Shown: positions 53,052 to 61,946, counted from the stretch's first letter. The stretch is DNA of 64,000 nucleotides from Actinomycetales bacterium (GCA_020444245.1 JAHLLI010000003.1:1-64000), one strand, 5' to 3'. Numbers and translations: made by a program. The notes: generated by a model from the sequence alone, not told the origin.

Positions 53052-54500
53052 TCAGACGGTCGCCGGCTCGAGCGGGCTGCCGTCGGGCGCCTCGACGTCA
53101 CCGAGGTCGGCGACCGAGGAGAGCGTGCCGCGGATCGCCGTCGCGGCCGCGACCAGCGGCGACACCAGGTGCGTCCGCCCGCCCTTGCCCTGCCGCCCCT
53201 CGAAGTTGCGGTTCGACGTCGACGCCGCCCGCTCCCCCGGCTTGAGCTGGTCGGGGTTCATGCCCAGGCACATCGAGCACCCGGCGTTGCGCCACTCGGC
53301 GCCGAAGTCCAGGAAGATCTGGTCCAGCCCCTCGGCCTCGGCCTGCAGCCGCACGCGTGCCGAGGACGGCACCACCAGCACCCGTACGTCGGGATGCTTG
53401 GTACGGCCCCGGAACAGCTTCGCGACCGACCGCAGGTCCTCGATCCGCCCGTTCGTGCAGGAACCGATGAAGACGGTGTCCACCTTGACCTCGCGAAGCG
53501 GCATGCCAGGCGTCAGGCCCATGTACTCCAGTGCCCGCTCGGCAGCGATCCGCTCGTTGTCGTCGCCGATCTCGGCCGGCACCGGGACGTTGCCGGACAG
53601 CGGCAGGCCCTGGCCGGGGTTCGTGCCCCAGGTGACGAACGGCTCCAGGTCGGCGGCCTCGAGCACCACCTCGGCGTCGAACACCGCGTCCTCGTCGGTG
53701 TGCAGCGAGCGCCAGTACTCCACGGCCTCGTCCCACGCCGCGCCCTCCGGCGCGTGCGGGCGGCCCTTGAGGTAGTCGAACGTGGTCTCGTCGGGCGCGA
53801 TCATCCCGGCACGCGCGCCGGCCTCGATCGACATGTTGCAGATCGTCATCCGCGCCTCCATGGACAGCGCGCGGATCGCCTCGCCGCGGTACTCGAGCAC
53901 GTAGCCCTGACCGCCGCCGGTCCCGATCTTGGCGATGATCGCCAGGATGATGTCCTTGCTGGTGGAGCCCTTGGGCAGCTCGCCGTCGACGGTGATCGCC
54001 ATGGTCTTGAACGGCGCCAACGGGAGGGTCTGGGTCGCGAGGACGTGCTCGACCTCGCTGGTCCCGATGCCGAACGCGAGCGCGCCGAACGCGCCGTGGG
54101 TCGAGGTGTGCGAGTCGCCGCAGACCACCGTCAGACCCGGCTGCGTCAGCCCGAGCTGGGGGCCGACCTGGTGCACGATCCCCTGGTCCGCGTCGCCGAG
54201 CGAGTGGATCCGGATGCCGAACTCCGCCGCGTTGTTGCGCAGCGTCTGGATCTGGGTCCGGCTGGTCGGGTCGGCGATCGGCAGGTCGATGTCGAGTGTC
54301 GGGGTGTTGTGGTCCTCGGTCGCGATCGTCAGGTCGGGCCGGCGCACCGGGCGGCCCGCGAGCCGCAGGCCCTCGAACGCCTGCGGGCTGGTCACCTCGT
54401 GCACGAGGTGGAGGTCGATGTAGAGCAGGTCCGGGGCGCCGTCCGTGCCGCGACGCACGACATGCGCGTCCCACACCTTCTCCGCCAAGGTCTTGCCCAT
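53052..54500 (-). CDS. leuC: 3-isopropylmalate dehydratase large subunit
   Basis: A 482-residue aconitase-family LeuC. The 4Fe-4S cysteines are in GSCTNGR and CSMCLG. Substrate-binding segments [21 protein letters not shown] and [11 protein letters not shown] are clear. GGAGAGGAAG precedes the ATG. It is divergent from the IclR-type regulator, the usual control gene for leuCD in actinobacteria. Confidence 0.97.
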   Translation of the reverse strand: MGKTLAEKVWDAHVVRRGTDGAPDLLYIDLHLVHEVTSPQAFEGLRLAGRPVRRPDLTIATEDHNTPTLDIDLPIADPTSRTQIQTLRNNAAEFGIRIHSLGDADQGIVHQVGPQLGLTQPGLTVVCGDSHTSTHGAFGALAFGIGTSEVEHVLATQTLPLAPFKTMAITVDGELPKGSTSKDIILAIIAKIGTGGGQGYVLEYRGEAIRALSMEARMTICNMSIEAGARAGMIAPDETTFDYLKGRPHAPEGAAWDEAVEYWRSLHTDEDAVFDAEVVLEAADLEPFVTWGTNPGQGLPLSGNVPVPAEIGDDNERIAAERALEYMGLTPGMPLREVKVDTVFIGSCTNGRIEDLRSVAKLFRGRTKHPDVRVLVVPSSARVRLQAEAEGLDQIFLDFGAEWRNAGCSMCLGMNPDQLKPGERAASTSNRNFEGRQGKGGRTHLVSPLVAAATAIRGTLSSVADLGDVEAPDGSPLEPATV

Positions 54501-54604
54501 GGTGCTTCCTCTCCGACCCGCCGCGTAGGCTCAGGGCGGGTGTTGTGGCGTATTGATCGACCTGGGTACTTGCATCTCAGCCTTCGAGACGCCAATATCG
54601 ACCT
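54501..54604. promoter_or_regulatory. Divergent leuC/IclR control region
   Basis: This 104-bp interval is AT-richer than its surroundings. For the regulator, TTGCAT (54570-54575) and AATATC (54594-54599) are 18 bp apart and end 5 nt before the ATG, so its mRNA may be leaderless. TATTG (54551) and CAATA (54593) form spaced inverted half-sites that could belong to an IclR operator. The assignment is tentative. Confidence 0.4.
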
Positions 54605-55327
54605 ATGGACAACTCTAGCGGAGTCGGCGTCCTGGACAAGGCCGCGGCCGTCCTCAGCGCGCTCGAAGCGGGCCCGATGACCCTCGCGCAGCTCGTCGCC
54701 GCCACCCATCTTGCCCGACCGACGGCCCATCGGCTCGCCGTTGCGCTCGAGCACCACCGGCTCGTCGCCCGCGACATGCAGGGCCGGTTCATCCTCGGGC
54801 CCCGCCTGGGTGAGCTGTCCACGGCCGCCGGCGAGGACCGCCTGCTCGCCGCGGCCAACCCGGTGCTGGCCGCCCTGCGCGACCACTGCCAGGAGTCGGC
54901 CCAGCTCTACCGCCGCCAGGGCGACCAGCGGATCTGCGTCGCCGCCGCGGAGCGCCCGACGATGGGCCTGCGCGACTCGATCCCGGTGGGCGCCACGCTG
55001 ACCATGCAGGCCGGCTCGGCCGCGCAGATCCTGCTCGCGTGGGAGGAGCCGGACCGGCTGCACCGCGGCCTGCAGGGCGCGCGATTCACCGCGACGATCC
55101 TGTCCGGCGTGCGCCGCCGCGGCTGGGCCCAGTCGGTCGCCGAGCGCGAGCCCGGCGTCGCGTCGGTGTCCGCCCCGGTCCGCGGCTCGTCCGGGCGCGT
55201 GGTGGCCGCCGTGTCGGTCTCCGGCCCTGTCGAGCGGATGACCCGTCAGCCCGGCCGGCTGCACGCCGCCGCCGTGGTGGCCGCCGCCAACCGGCTCACC
55301 GAGGTCCTGCGCCGCACCGGCGAGTGA
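54605..55327 (+). CDS. IclR family regulator of leucine genes (NdgR/LtbR-like)
   Basis: A 240-residue IclR-type regulator. The N-terminal winged HTH (about 8-65) is LAQLVAATHLARPTAHRLAVALE. The C-terminal effector domain contains CVAAAERPTMGLRDSIPVG and ends SVSGPVERMTR. Divergence from leuC is the conserved arrangement of NdgR in Streptomyces and LtbR in Corynebacterium, which control leuCD and other amino-acid genes. A leucine-related effector is therefore inferred from context. Confidence 0.9.
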   Translation: MDNSSGVGVLDKAAAVLSALEAGPMTLAQLVAATHLARPTAHRLAVALEHHRLVARDMQGRFILGPRLGELSTAAGEDRLLAAANPVLAALRDHCQESAQLYRRQGDQRICVAAAERPTMGLRDSIPVGATLTMQAGSAAQILLAWEEPDRLHRGLQGARFTATILSGVRRRGWAQSVAEREPGVASVSAPVRGSSGRVVAAVSVSGPVERMTRQPGRLHAAAVVAAANRLTEVLRRTGE

Positions 55328-55439
55328 GAGCGGCGCAGCTCCTGCACTCCGGCGCTCATCGACCGGCACCGGCAGGCCGATAGGCATCGTGCAGGGCGCT
55401 CCTTCGATCGCGCCCATCGAGAGCGTGGAGGGACTCGCC

Positions 55440-55910
55440 GTGAGCTACCCGCAGGACCCCTACCAGCCACAGCCCGAGTGGCAGGACCCCGGATACACCG
55501 CCCCGCACCAACCGGCCCTCCAGTCCTCACCCGGTGGCTACCCGCCGAACCCCGCGCCCTACGCGCCGGCGGCCTACCCGCCCCCTCAGGCCTACGCGGG
55601 CTACCCGTCGGCGGGGCCCTACCCGCAGCAGCCCTACGGCGGCTACGGCTACCAGGCGCCCTACAACCCCAAGGCAGGCACGACCAACGGGTTCGCGATC
55701 GCGGGTTTCGTGCTGTGCCTCCTGGGCGGATCCCTGCTCGGGGTCGTCTTCGCCATCGTCGCCCTCAGCCAGATCCCCAAGAACCAGCAGAAGGGCCAGG
55801 GGCTGGCCATCGCCGCCCTGGTCATCACCGCGGTCTGGATCGTGATCGGGTTCACGGCCGGCATCATCCCGGCGTTCATCGAGGGCTTCTCGCAGGGCTA
55901 CAGCTCCTGA
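55440..55910 (+). CDS. DUF4190 domain membrane protein
   Basis: A 156-residue protein. A Pro/Tyr/Gln-rich N-terminal half (repeats of the PYQPQP, YPPPQAY and PYGGYGYQ type) is followed by a DUF4190-like C-terminal half with two membrane helices (about 78-102 and 118-142) separated by SQIPKNQQKGQGL. The GTG at 55440 has GGAGGG about 8 nt upstream. Such proteins are common in actinobacteria with no established role. A strong terminator follows. Confidence 0.82.
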   Translation: MSYPQDPYQPQPEWQDPGYTAPHQPALQSSPGGYPPNPAPYAPAAYPPPQAYAGYPSAGPYPQQPYGGYGYQAPYNPKAGTTNGFAIAGFVLCLLGGSLLGVVFAIVALSQIPKNQQKGQGLAIAALVITAVWIVIGFTAGIIPAFIEGFSQGYSS

Positions 55911-55932
55911 AGGCTCCGGCGCTCGACATGAA

Positions 55933-55965
55933 CGAAGGCCCCGGTCCGATGGACCGGGGCCTTCG
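55933..55965. terminator. Bidirectional terminator between DUF4190 gene and tRNA-Glu
   Basis: A perfect 15-bp stem (CGAAGGCCCCGGTCC/GGACCGGGGCCTTCG) with a 3-nt loop. It lies 22 nt after the DUF4190 stop and 5 nt beyond the 3' end of tRNA-Glu, so it can serve both strands. Confidence 0.85.
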
Positions 55966-55970
55966 AGGCG

Positions 55971-56043
55971 TACCCCCAAGGGGATTTGAACCCCTGCTAC
56001 CGCCGTGAGAGGGCGGCGTCCTAGGCCGCTAGACGATGGGGGC
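55971..56043 (-). tRNA. tRNA-Glu (anticodon CTC)
   Basis: A 73-nt cloverleaf reads from 56043 to 55971. The acceptor stem GCCCCCA/TGGGGGT has the G1:U72 pair usual in actinobacterial tRNA-Glu. The anticodon stem CCGCC/GGCGG holds CTC at 34-36, and the T-arm is CAGGGGTTCAAATCCCCT. The T-loop reads TTCAAAT. Confidence 0.96.
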
Positions 56044-56144
56044 CAGGACACTCCCTTGCGGGAGCGACAGCGGAACACCTTACAGCATGTTCGGCGCACC
56101 GCTGACCAGTGCGATCGACCCGATCGGAACCGGGGCGACCAACG

Positions 56145-56216
56145 CTGGGGTACCAGGACTCGAACCTAGACTAAGTGAACCAGAATCACTCGTGCTGCCA
56201 ATTACACCATACCCCA
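56145..56216 (-). tRNA. tRNA-Gln (anticodon CTG)
   Basis: A 72-nt cloverleaf reads from 56216 to 56145. The acceptor stem TGGGGTA/TACCCCA has the U1:A72 pair typical of tRNA-Gln. The anticodon stem AGTGA/TCACT has loop TTCTGGT with CTG at 34-36. The T-loop is TTCGAGT and the discriminator is G. It lies 101 bp upstream of tRNA-Glu and may be co-transcribed with it. Confidence 0.96.
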
Positions 56217-56453
56217 CCGGGGTATCCGCAGCGCTCCGGCCAGACAGGATCTGGCGCGGTGAACCAGCGGCGTACCGGCGCACGATCGTACCGGAGCCCG
56301 ACGGCGGCTCCAAACGCGTCACCCGGCAAGCACCTGGGCAGGCGCCGACGCTACGCCCCCGCGACGAGGCGCCGCTCTCGCCTGCCACGGGCCGCTGCCG
56401 CTCGGCTTGCCGCTGTCCCGACACACCCGGTGTGCTGTGCGACGATGCCGGGC

Positions 56454-58325
56454 GTGACGACCGCCACCACACGCCCCGAGATCGCAGGTTCTCTAGGGAT
56501 GGTGGCCTCCAGCCACTGGCTCGCCTCGGCGACCGGGATGAGCGTGCTGGAGCGCGGCGGCAACGCGTTCGACGCCGCCGTCGCCGCCGGGCTCGTGCTC
56601 CATGTGGTCGAGCCACACCTCAACGGGCTGGGCGGCGACGTCCCGCTGATCGGCTGCCGCGCGGGCGGCGAACCCTTCGTGCTGTGCGGCCAGGGCACCT
56701 CCCCCGCGGCAGCCACCATCGAGGCGTTCGCCGACCAGGGCCTGGACGTCGTGCCGGGCACCGGATACCTCGCCGCCGTGGTCCCCGGGGCGTTCGGCAC
56801 CTGGATGGACCTGCTCGCGCGGTACGGCACGTGGCGGGTGCGCGACGTGCTCGAGCCGGCGATCGGCTATGCCGCAGACGGCCACCCGCTGCTCCCCGCG
56901 GCCTCGGCCGCGATCGCCCGGCTGGCGCCGACCTTCACCGAGCACTGGCCGACGTCGGCCAGGACCTGGCTGCCACGCGGCGCGGTACCCGGCCCGGGCG
57001 CACGGTTCCGCAACCCGGTGCTGGCCCGCACGCTCGAAGCCTTGGTCGGCGAGGCCGAGGCCGCCGGCCCCGACCGCGAGCTGCAGATCGAAGCCGCGCG
57101 GGCGGCGTTCTACACCGGGTTCGTCGCCGAGCGGATCGACGCCCAGGTCCGCGAGGCCGCGATGGACTCGTCGGGCCGGGCGCACGCCGGACTGCTCACC
57201 GCCGACGACCTCGCCGCCTGGCGGGTCCGCGAGGAGCCACCGGTCACCGCCGACGTGTTCGGCCGCACGATCGCCAAGACCGGCCCGTGGGGCCAGGGCC
57301 CCGCCCTGCTGCAGCAGCTCCTGGTGCTCGAGGGCATGGACCTGGCCGACACGCTGCCCACCAGCGCCGAGCTCGTCCACGCCGTCACCGAGTCGGCCAA
57401 GCTCGCCCTGGCCGACCGCGACGCCTGGTACGGCGACCCCGACCACACCGACGTGCCGCTCGCCACGCTGCTCTCGCCCGCCTACGCCGACGAGCGCCGC
57501 CGGCTGATCGGCCCGGACGCGTCACCCGACCTGCGGCCCGGCTCCCCCGACGGCCGCGTGCCGCGGCTGCCGCGGCTGGTGACCGACGCCCTGGGCCCGG
57601 GCACCGCCACGACGCGGCAGGGCGCCGGCAGCTCCGGGACAGGCGAGCCCACGTTCGGTGCGAGCACGCCACGGCAAGGCACCGGCACCGCCACCGGCAC
57701 CGGCACCGGCGAGCCCACCTTCGGGGCAGGCGACCCGCCGCGCGGCGACACCTGCCACCTCGACGTCGTCGACCGCTGGGGCAACACGGTGGCCGTCACG
57801 CCCAGCGGTGGCTGGCTGCAGTCGAGCCCGGTGATCGCGGGCCTCGGCTTCGCCCTGCCCACCCGGGCCCAGATGTTCTGGCTCGAGCCTGGCCTGCCCA
57901 CCTCCCTCGGTCCCCGCCGACGCCCGCGGACGACCCTCAGCCCCACCCTCGTGCTGCGCGACGGCGCTCCCGAGCTGGCCTGCGGCACCCCCGGCGGGGA
58001 CATGCAGGACCAGTGGCAGGTGCCGTTCCTGCTGCGCCACCTGCTCGGCGGACAGGACCTCCAGGCCGCGATCGACGAGCCGATGTGGCACACCACCCAC
58101 CACGTCGCGTCGTTCGAGCCCCGCACCGTCGACGTCCTCGGCCTGCATGTCGAGGAGCGCGTGGGCCAGGAGGTCGTCGCGGACCTGCGCCGGCGCGGGC
58201 ACGCCGTGACCGTCACCGGGCCGTGGTCGCTCGGGCGGCTCTCCGCGGCCGGCACCCGGCCCGACGGGCTGCTGCACGCGGGCGCGACCTCCCGGGGCGC
58301 TCAGGCGTACGCGGTGGGCCGGTGA
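56454..58325 (+). CDS. Gamma-glutamyltransferase family protein
   Basis: A 623-residue Ntn-hydrolase of the GGT family. The N-terminal MSVLERGGNAFDAAVAAGL and LGGDVP segments are typical. The self-cleavage site is probably the Thr in GDTCHLDVVDRWGN, and TPGGDMQDQ forms the C-terminal glycine loop. No signal peptide is seen, so it should be cytoplasmic. Just before the cleavage Thr is a Gly/Thr-rich linker in which a unit of about 20 residues ending GEPTFGA is duplicated. The start is GTG 56454 (7 nt after GACGAT); ATG 56445 is possible. It is coupled to the TauE/SafE gene. Confidence 0.88.
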   Translation: MTTATTRPEIAGSLGMVASSHWLASATGMSVLERGGNAFDAAVAAGLVLHVVEPHLNGLGGDVPLIGCRAGGEPFVLCGQGTSPAAATIEAFADQGLDVVPGTGYLAAVVPGAFGTWMDLLARYGTWRVRDVLEPAIGYAADGHPLLPAASAAIARLAPTFTEHWPTSARTWLPRGAVPGPGARFRNPVLARTLEALVGEAEAAGPDRELQIEAARAAFYTGFVAERIDAQVREAAMDSSGRAHAGLLTADDLAAWRVREEPPVTADVFGRTIAKTGPWGQGPALLQQLLVLEGMDLADTLPTSAELVHAVTESAKLALADRDAWYGDPDHTDVPLATLLSPAYADERRRLIGPDASPDLRPGSPDGRVPRLPRLVTDALGPGTATTRQGAGSSGTGEPTFGASTPRQGTGTATGTGTGEPTFGAGDPPRGDTCHLDVVDRWGNTVAVTPSGGWLQSSPVIAGLGFALPTRAQMFWLEPGLPTSLGPRRRPRTTLSPTLVLRDGAPELACGTPGGDMQDQWQVPFLLRHLLGGQDLQAAIDEPMWHTTHHVASFEPRTVDVLGLHVEERVGQEVVADLRRRGHAVTVTGPWSLGRLSAAGTRPDGLLHAGATSRGAQAYAVGR

Positions 58326-59095
58326 GCCCTCTCGAGCTGCTCGGGGTGCTGCTCGCGGGCCTCGCCGCCGGCACCGTCAACACGATCGTCGGTGCCGGGA
58401 CGCTGGTCACCTTCCCGCTCCTGGTGGCGTTCGGGGTGCCGCCGCTGACCGCGAACGCCTCGAACACGGTGGGCCTGGTGCCCGGCGCGGTGACCGGTGC
58501 GTGGGGCTACCGCCGCGAGCTCACCGGCCACTGGGGCCAGGTGGTCCGGATGGCGCTGCTGTCCGCGGTGGGCGGCATCGCGGGTTCGCTGCTGGTGGTG
58601 GCTGCCCCGCCCGGCACGTTCACCGCCGTGGTCCCATGGCTGCTGGTGGTCGCGGCAGTCCTCGCGGCGATCCAGCCCAGGGTGGCCAGGGCGCTACGCC
58701 GGCACGCCGAGCACGAAGCCGACGGGAGCAACACCACCGCGCCGCTGTCGGTCGGCCTGGCGCTGGGCATCATGGCGACCGGCGTGTACGGCGGGTACTT
58801 CGGCGCGGCCCAGGGCGTCGTGCTGATCTCGATGCTGGGCATCGCGTGGAGCACCGACCTGCAACGCGCGAACGGCGCCAAGAACGTGCTGGCCGGCACT
58901 GCGAACGTCGTCGGCGCGATGGTGTTCATCGTCGGCGGCCTGGTCGACTGGAAGATCGCCGGACTGGTCGCGGTGGGCTCCGCCCTCGGCGGCCTGCTCG
59001 GCGCACGGGTCGGGCGCCGGATCCCCGCACCGGTGCTGCGGGCGGTGATCGTGGTTGCCGCACTGACCGCCGCGATCGCGCTCTGGATGGGCTGA
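58322..59095 (+). CDS. TauE/SafE family sulfite/anion permease
   Basis: A 257-residue membrane protein with about eight helices in two repeats. VGAGTLVTFPLLVAFGVPP and NASNTVGLVPG in the first half and GVYGGYFGAAQGV, NGAKNVLAG in the second match TauE/SafE. The GTG overlaps the stop of the gamma-glutamyltransferase gene as GTGA. The pair suggests handling of a sulfur-containing or organic anion after gamma-glutamyl cleavage, but no substrate is indicated. Confidence 0.9.
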   Translation: MSPLELLGVLLAGLAAGTVNTIVGAGTLVTFPLLVAFGVPPLTANASNTVGLVPGAVTGAWGYRRELTGHWGQVVRMALLSAVGGIAGSLLVVAAPPGTFTAVVPWLLVVAAVLAAIQPRVARALRRHAEHEADGSNTTAPLSVGLALGIMATGVYGGYFGAAQGVVLISMLGIAWSTDLQRANGAKNVLAGTANVVGAMVFIVGGLVDWKIAGLVAVGSALGGLLGARVGRRIPAPVLRAVIVVAALTAAIALWMG

Positions 59096-59318
59096 GCTCG
59101 GCAGCCGGCCGCGATCCGCCCGGTAGAGCCCTCGCGGACCCCAACGCGATCGAGGTGCGCCCAGCAGCCGCCGCCACCACGCGGCCGCATGCCGAGTTCC
59201 GGATGCCGCCGCGGATTCGAACAGGTGGCGCGTCCTCGAACAGGCGGACGTACGAACTCGTGCCCGATGTTCGAGTCAGCGCCGCTCCGCACGGCCGGGC
59301 ACCGCCCAGTACATCCGC

Positions 59319-59723
59319 TCACTGCGCGACGAACGCGGCCGCTGCGGTCCGCAGCTCCTGGTCGACCGACGCCCAACGGCCCTCGCTCGGTGGGGCGTTC
59401 ACCAGCTCGGAGACGGCCCGTCGAAGGGCCTCGCGCTCCTCGACGCGGGCGGCCCACGCGTCGGGGGGAAGGCGGAGTACAGCGGCGAGCAGATCCCCGA
59501 AGAACATATCTCCACTGACGAGCGGATCGTCGACCAGCAGCCTCACGACGGCGGGCAGGACCAGCGCCTCGCCGACCCGCTGACTGACCAGCAGGCGCAG
59601 GCCCTCGGGCGTGAGGTCACCCAGGCAGACGCGCCGAAGCTCGTGGCACCGCCTGATGACAGAGGTGGCGTCGTCCGCCGGTGGCGGCCACCGCACCCCT
59701 TCCAGTTCCTCGATGCTCGCCAT
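59319..59723 (-). CDS. CDI-type immunity protein, orphan
   Basis: A 134-residue protein resembling contact-dependent growth inhibition immunity proteins. SIEELEGVRWPPP and then RRCHELRRVCLGDLTPEGLRLL, VSQRVGEALVLP, a repeated leucine-rich LLVDDPLVSGDMFFGDLLAAVLRLP and the W-containing tail fit that family as I know it. The ATG at 59723 follows GAGCCT by 6 nt; a longer start at 59771 is possible. No CdiA, WXG100, polymorphic-toxin or Rhs gene is present in the window. An orphan immunity gene or a cellular homologue are both possible. Confidence 0.7.
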   Translation of the reverse strand: MASIEELEGVRWPPPADDATSVIRRCHELRRVCLGDLTPEGLRLLVSQRVGEALVLPAVVRLLVDDPLVSGDMFFGDLLAAVLRLPPDAWAARVEEREALRRAVSELVNAPPSEGRWASVDQELRTAAAAFVAQ

Positions 59724-59876
59724 CGCCAGAGGCTCGCACGGCCAGGCACGCACAGTCGTACGGACAGTCACGGCGCCAAGGGGCGAGGGCGGGCGTCGCC
59801 GTGGCGGTCGACGCCTTCGTCCGCCGAGGAGGTCGACGCCGTCCTTCCTGCCGAGCCCAGGGTGAGCTGGGCGCGC

Positions 59877-60908
59877 TCAGACGGGCTCGCCGACCTCGAC
59901 GTCGTCGGCCTCCGACCCAGGCACCCCTGCCTCGCCGGCCTGCACGACGGCGTCCCCACCACCCGCGTCCACGTCCGCCGGTCCCGCTGGCGCCCGCCGA
60001 CGCAGCCGCGGCGCCCCCTGGGCCACGACGATGCCGAGGACCACCACGACCGCGCCCACCGGTTCGTTCCAGGACAGCCGCTCGCCGAACGCCAGGAGGC
60101 CGATCACGCCGGCCACGATCGGGGTCAGGTACGTCACCGTGCTCGCCGTCGACGAGCCCACCTGGTGGATCACGTGCAGGTTGAACACGAACGCGACGCC
60201 GGTGCTCAGCGCGCCGAGCGCGACCATCGCCGCGACCACCCCGCCGGTCACGGCGCCCTCCGGCCGCACGCCCGTGGCGAGCATCACCGGCAGCACCAGC
60301 ACGGCCGCGACGGAGATCTGAGCGGCCGAGACCGCGACCGGGCCCTCGGGCCCGCCCACCAGGTGCCGCCGCGCGTACGGGATCGCCAGGCCGTAGCAGC
60401 AGATCGCGGCCACGCATGCCAGCAGGCCCTGCCACTGCGCCACGGGGAACGACTGCCACACCCCGACCACCACGAGGATGCCGACGAACCCGGTGAGCAA
60501 CCCCGCGACCCGTCGGGCCGTCGGGTGCTCCTCCGGGAACACCACGATGAGGAAGGCCAACGTGCTCAGCGGCGTCGCCGCATTGATGATCGCAGCCAGC
60601 ACCGTCGGCACGTGCTGCAGGCCGAACGCGAACAGGGTGAACGGCACCGCGTTCTGCAGCGCCGCGTACACCACGAGGTGCCGCCACACCGACGCCCGGC
60701 GCGGCAAGCCCACTCGCAGCACGGCAGCCAGCGCGCCGAGCGTCACGGCACCCAGCGCCAGACGCCAGAACGCCACCTGGACCGGGCTCAGCGCGTCCAG
60801 GCTCACCCGCATGAACGCGAACGACGACCCCCACATCAGCGCGTTGGCCAGGTACGCCGGCAGCCAGCTGCGCGCCGGCGCCGCGGACGCCGTCGGTGCG
60901 GCGATCAC
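59877..60908 (-). CDS. EamA/DMT family transporter
   Basis: A 343-residue drug/metabolite transporter with ten predicted helices in two EamA repeats (about 15-140 and 165-300). It has NALMWGSSFAFMRVSLD in the first and TYLTPIVAGVIGLLAFGERLSWNE in the second. The C-terminal 40 residues are acidic and Gly/Ala-rich. The GTG overlaps the stop of the Ada-like gene as GTGA, so it is co-transcribed with an alkylation-response gene. The substrate is unknown. Confidence 0.9.
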   Translation of the reverse strand: MIAAPTASAAPARSWLPAYLANALMWGSSFAFMRVSLDALSPVQVAFWRLALGAVTLGALAAVLRVGLPRRASVWRHLVVYAALQNAVPFTLFAFGLQHVPTVLAAIINAATPLSTLAFLIVVFPEEHPTARRVAGLLTGFVGILVVVGVWQSFPVAQWQGLLACVAAICCYGLAIPYARRHLVGGPEGPVAVSAAQISVAAVLVLPVMLATGVRPEGAVTGGVVAAMVALGALSTGVAFVFNLHVIHQVGSSTASTVTYLTPIVAGVIGLLAFGERLSWNEPVGAVVVVLGIVVAQGAPRLRRRAPAGPADVDAGGGDAVVQAGEAGVPGSEADDVEVGEPV

Positions 60909-61840
60909 CCCGCCACCCGCACGTCGTCGGCCCGGCTGGGCTCGCGTCCCTCAGAACCCGCAGTGCCGTGCTCGGCGTCCAGGAGCGACTGCTTCACGGT
61001 CAGCCCCCAGCGGTAGCCGCCCAGCCCGCCGTCGGCGCGCACCACGCGATGACACGGCACGACCAGCGCGAGCCGGTTCCGGGCGCACGCACCAGCCACC
61101 GCCCGCACCGCCCTCGGCTCGCCGATCTCCTTCGCCACCTGGGAGTACGTCCGGGTCTCGCCGGCCGGGATCCGGGTCAACGCCTGCCAGACCCTCGCCT
61201 GGAAGGCCGTGCCGCGCACGTCCAGCGGGAGCTCGGGTGCCGGGTGCCCCACCGCGAGTGCGGCCAGGGCCCGCGCGACGTCGGCGAGCGCCTCGTCGTC
61301 GCGTACCAGGTCAGCCCGAGCGAACTCGGCCCGCACCTGGTCCAGCAGCGGCTCGAGCTCGGGCCCGATCCGGACGGCGCACAGCCCCCTGCGGCTGGCC
61401 ACACCGAGCACGGTGCCGACCGGCGTGGGCACGGCCGTCCACATCAGCCGCTCCCCCGGTGCACCCGCGGCGTACGAGCTCGGGGTCATGCCCATCGTCT
61501 CCGCGGCGGTCTCGTAGAACGCCCGCACCGAGCCGAAGCCGGCCTCGAGCAGGGCGTCGGTCACCGGGTTGCCGGCGCGCAGCAGGTCCCGCGCCGTGCC
61601 GGTTCGCACCGCCTGCCCGAAAGCCCGCGGGCCCACCCCGACGAGCTCGGTGAAGGCCCGGCGCAGCGTGCGCTCTGAGACCGCGGCCAGCCGGGCCAGC
61701 TCGGCGCTCGGCAGCGGACCGCCGGCCCGGACCATCGCGGTGGCCGCCACCAGCACGGCCTCGGCCCGCGGGTCGGCCTCGGCGCCGGGGCCGGGTTCGC
61801 GGGCCGGGGCCGTGGCCCGCTCCTCGTCGATCGTCGTCAT
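60905..61840 (-). CDS. Ada-like regulator/O6-alkylguanine-DNA alkyltransferase
   Basis: A 311-residue protein with an AraC-type HTH (about residues 28-125, ELARLAAVSERTLRRAFTELVG) joined to a methyltransferase domain (about 130-290). The acceptor Cys is in VVPCHRVV, with GGLGGYRWGL after it and FQARVWQAL before. The N-terminal zinc-binding Ada domain that senses methyl-phosphotriesters is absent, so activation must work differently from E. coli Ada. The ATG at 61840 follows TAGCGT by 6 nt. The DMT transporter gene is coupled downstream. Confidence 0.9.
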   Translation of the reverse strand: MTTIDEERATAPAREPGPGAEADPRAEAVLVAATAMVRAGGPLPSAELARLAAVSERTLRRAFTELVGVGPRAFGQAVRTGTARDLLRAGNPVTDALLEAGFGSVRAFYETAAETMGMTPSSYAAGAPGERLMWTAVPTPVGTVLGVASRRGLCAVRIGPELEPLLDQVRAEFARADLVRDDEALADVARALAALAVGHPAPELPLDVRGTAFQARVWQALTRIPAGETRTYSQVAKEIGEPRAVRAVAGACARNRLALVVPCHRVVRADGGLGGYRWGLTVKQSLLDAEHGTAGSEGREPSRADDVRVAG

Positions 61841-61846
61841 GCTCCG

Positions 61847-61852
61847 ACGCTA
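61847..61852 (-). promoter_or_regulatory. Leaderless -10 of the Ada-like gene
   Basis: TAGCGT (61852-61847) ends 6 nt before the ATG at 61840. The same hexamer serves thiL and the DUF3515 gene. Confidence 0.45.
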
Positions 61853-61946
61853 AGGCCTGACGCCCACGCCGAGCACTCCGCTTCCGGCCAACCTCCGACC
61901 GGATCCCGCCATGGCCTCGCCACCCCCGGGTCGGGCCGTCACCGGA

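Noticed and set aside
54501-54604. Leucine T-box or attenuator upstream of leuC
   Set aside because: No leader peptide rich in Leu codons, no T-box core and no terminator/antiterminator pair is visible. A divergent IclR regulator explains control.
59724-59771. Longer start for the CDI-type immunity protein (ATG at 59771)
   Set aside because: The extra 16 residues are unlike the family N-terminus, and the start at 59723 has a -10-like GAGCCT at leaderless spacing.
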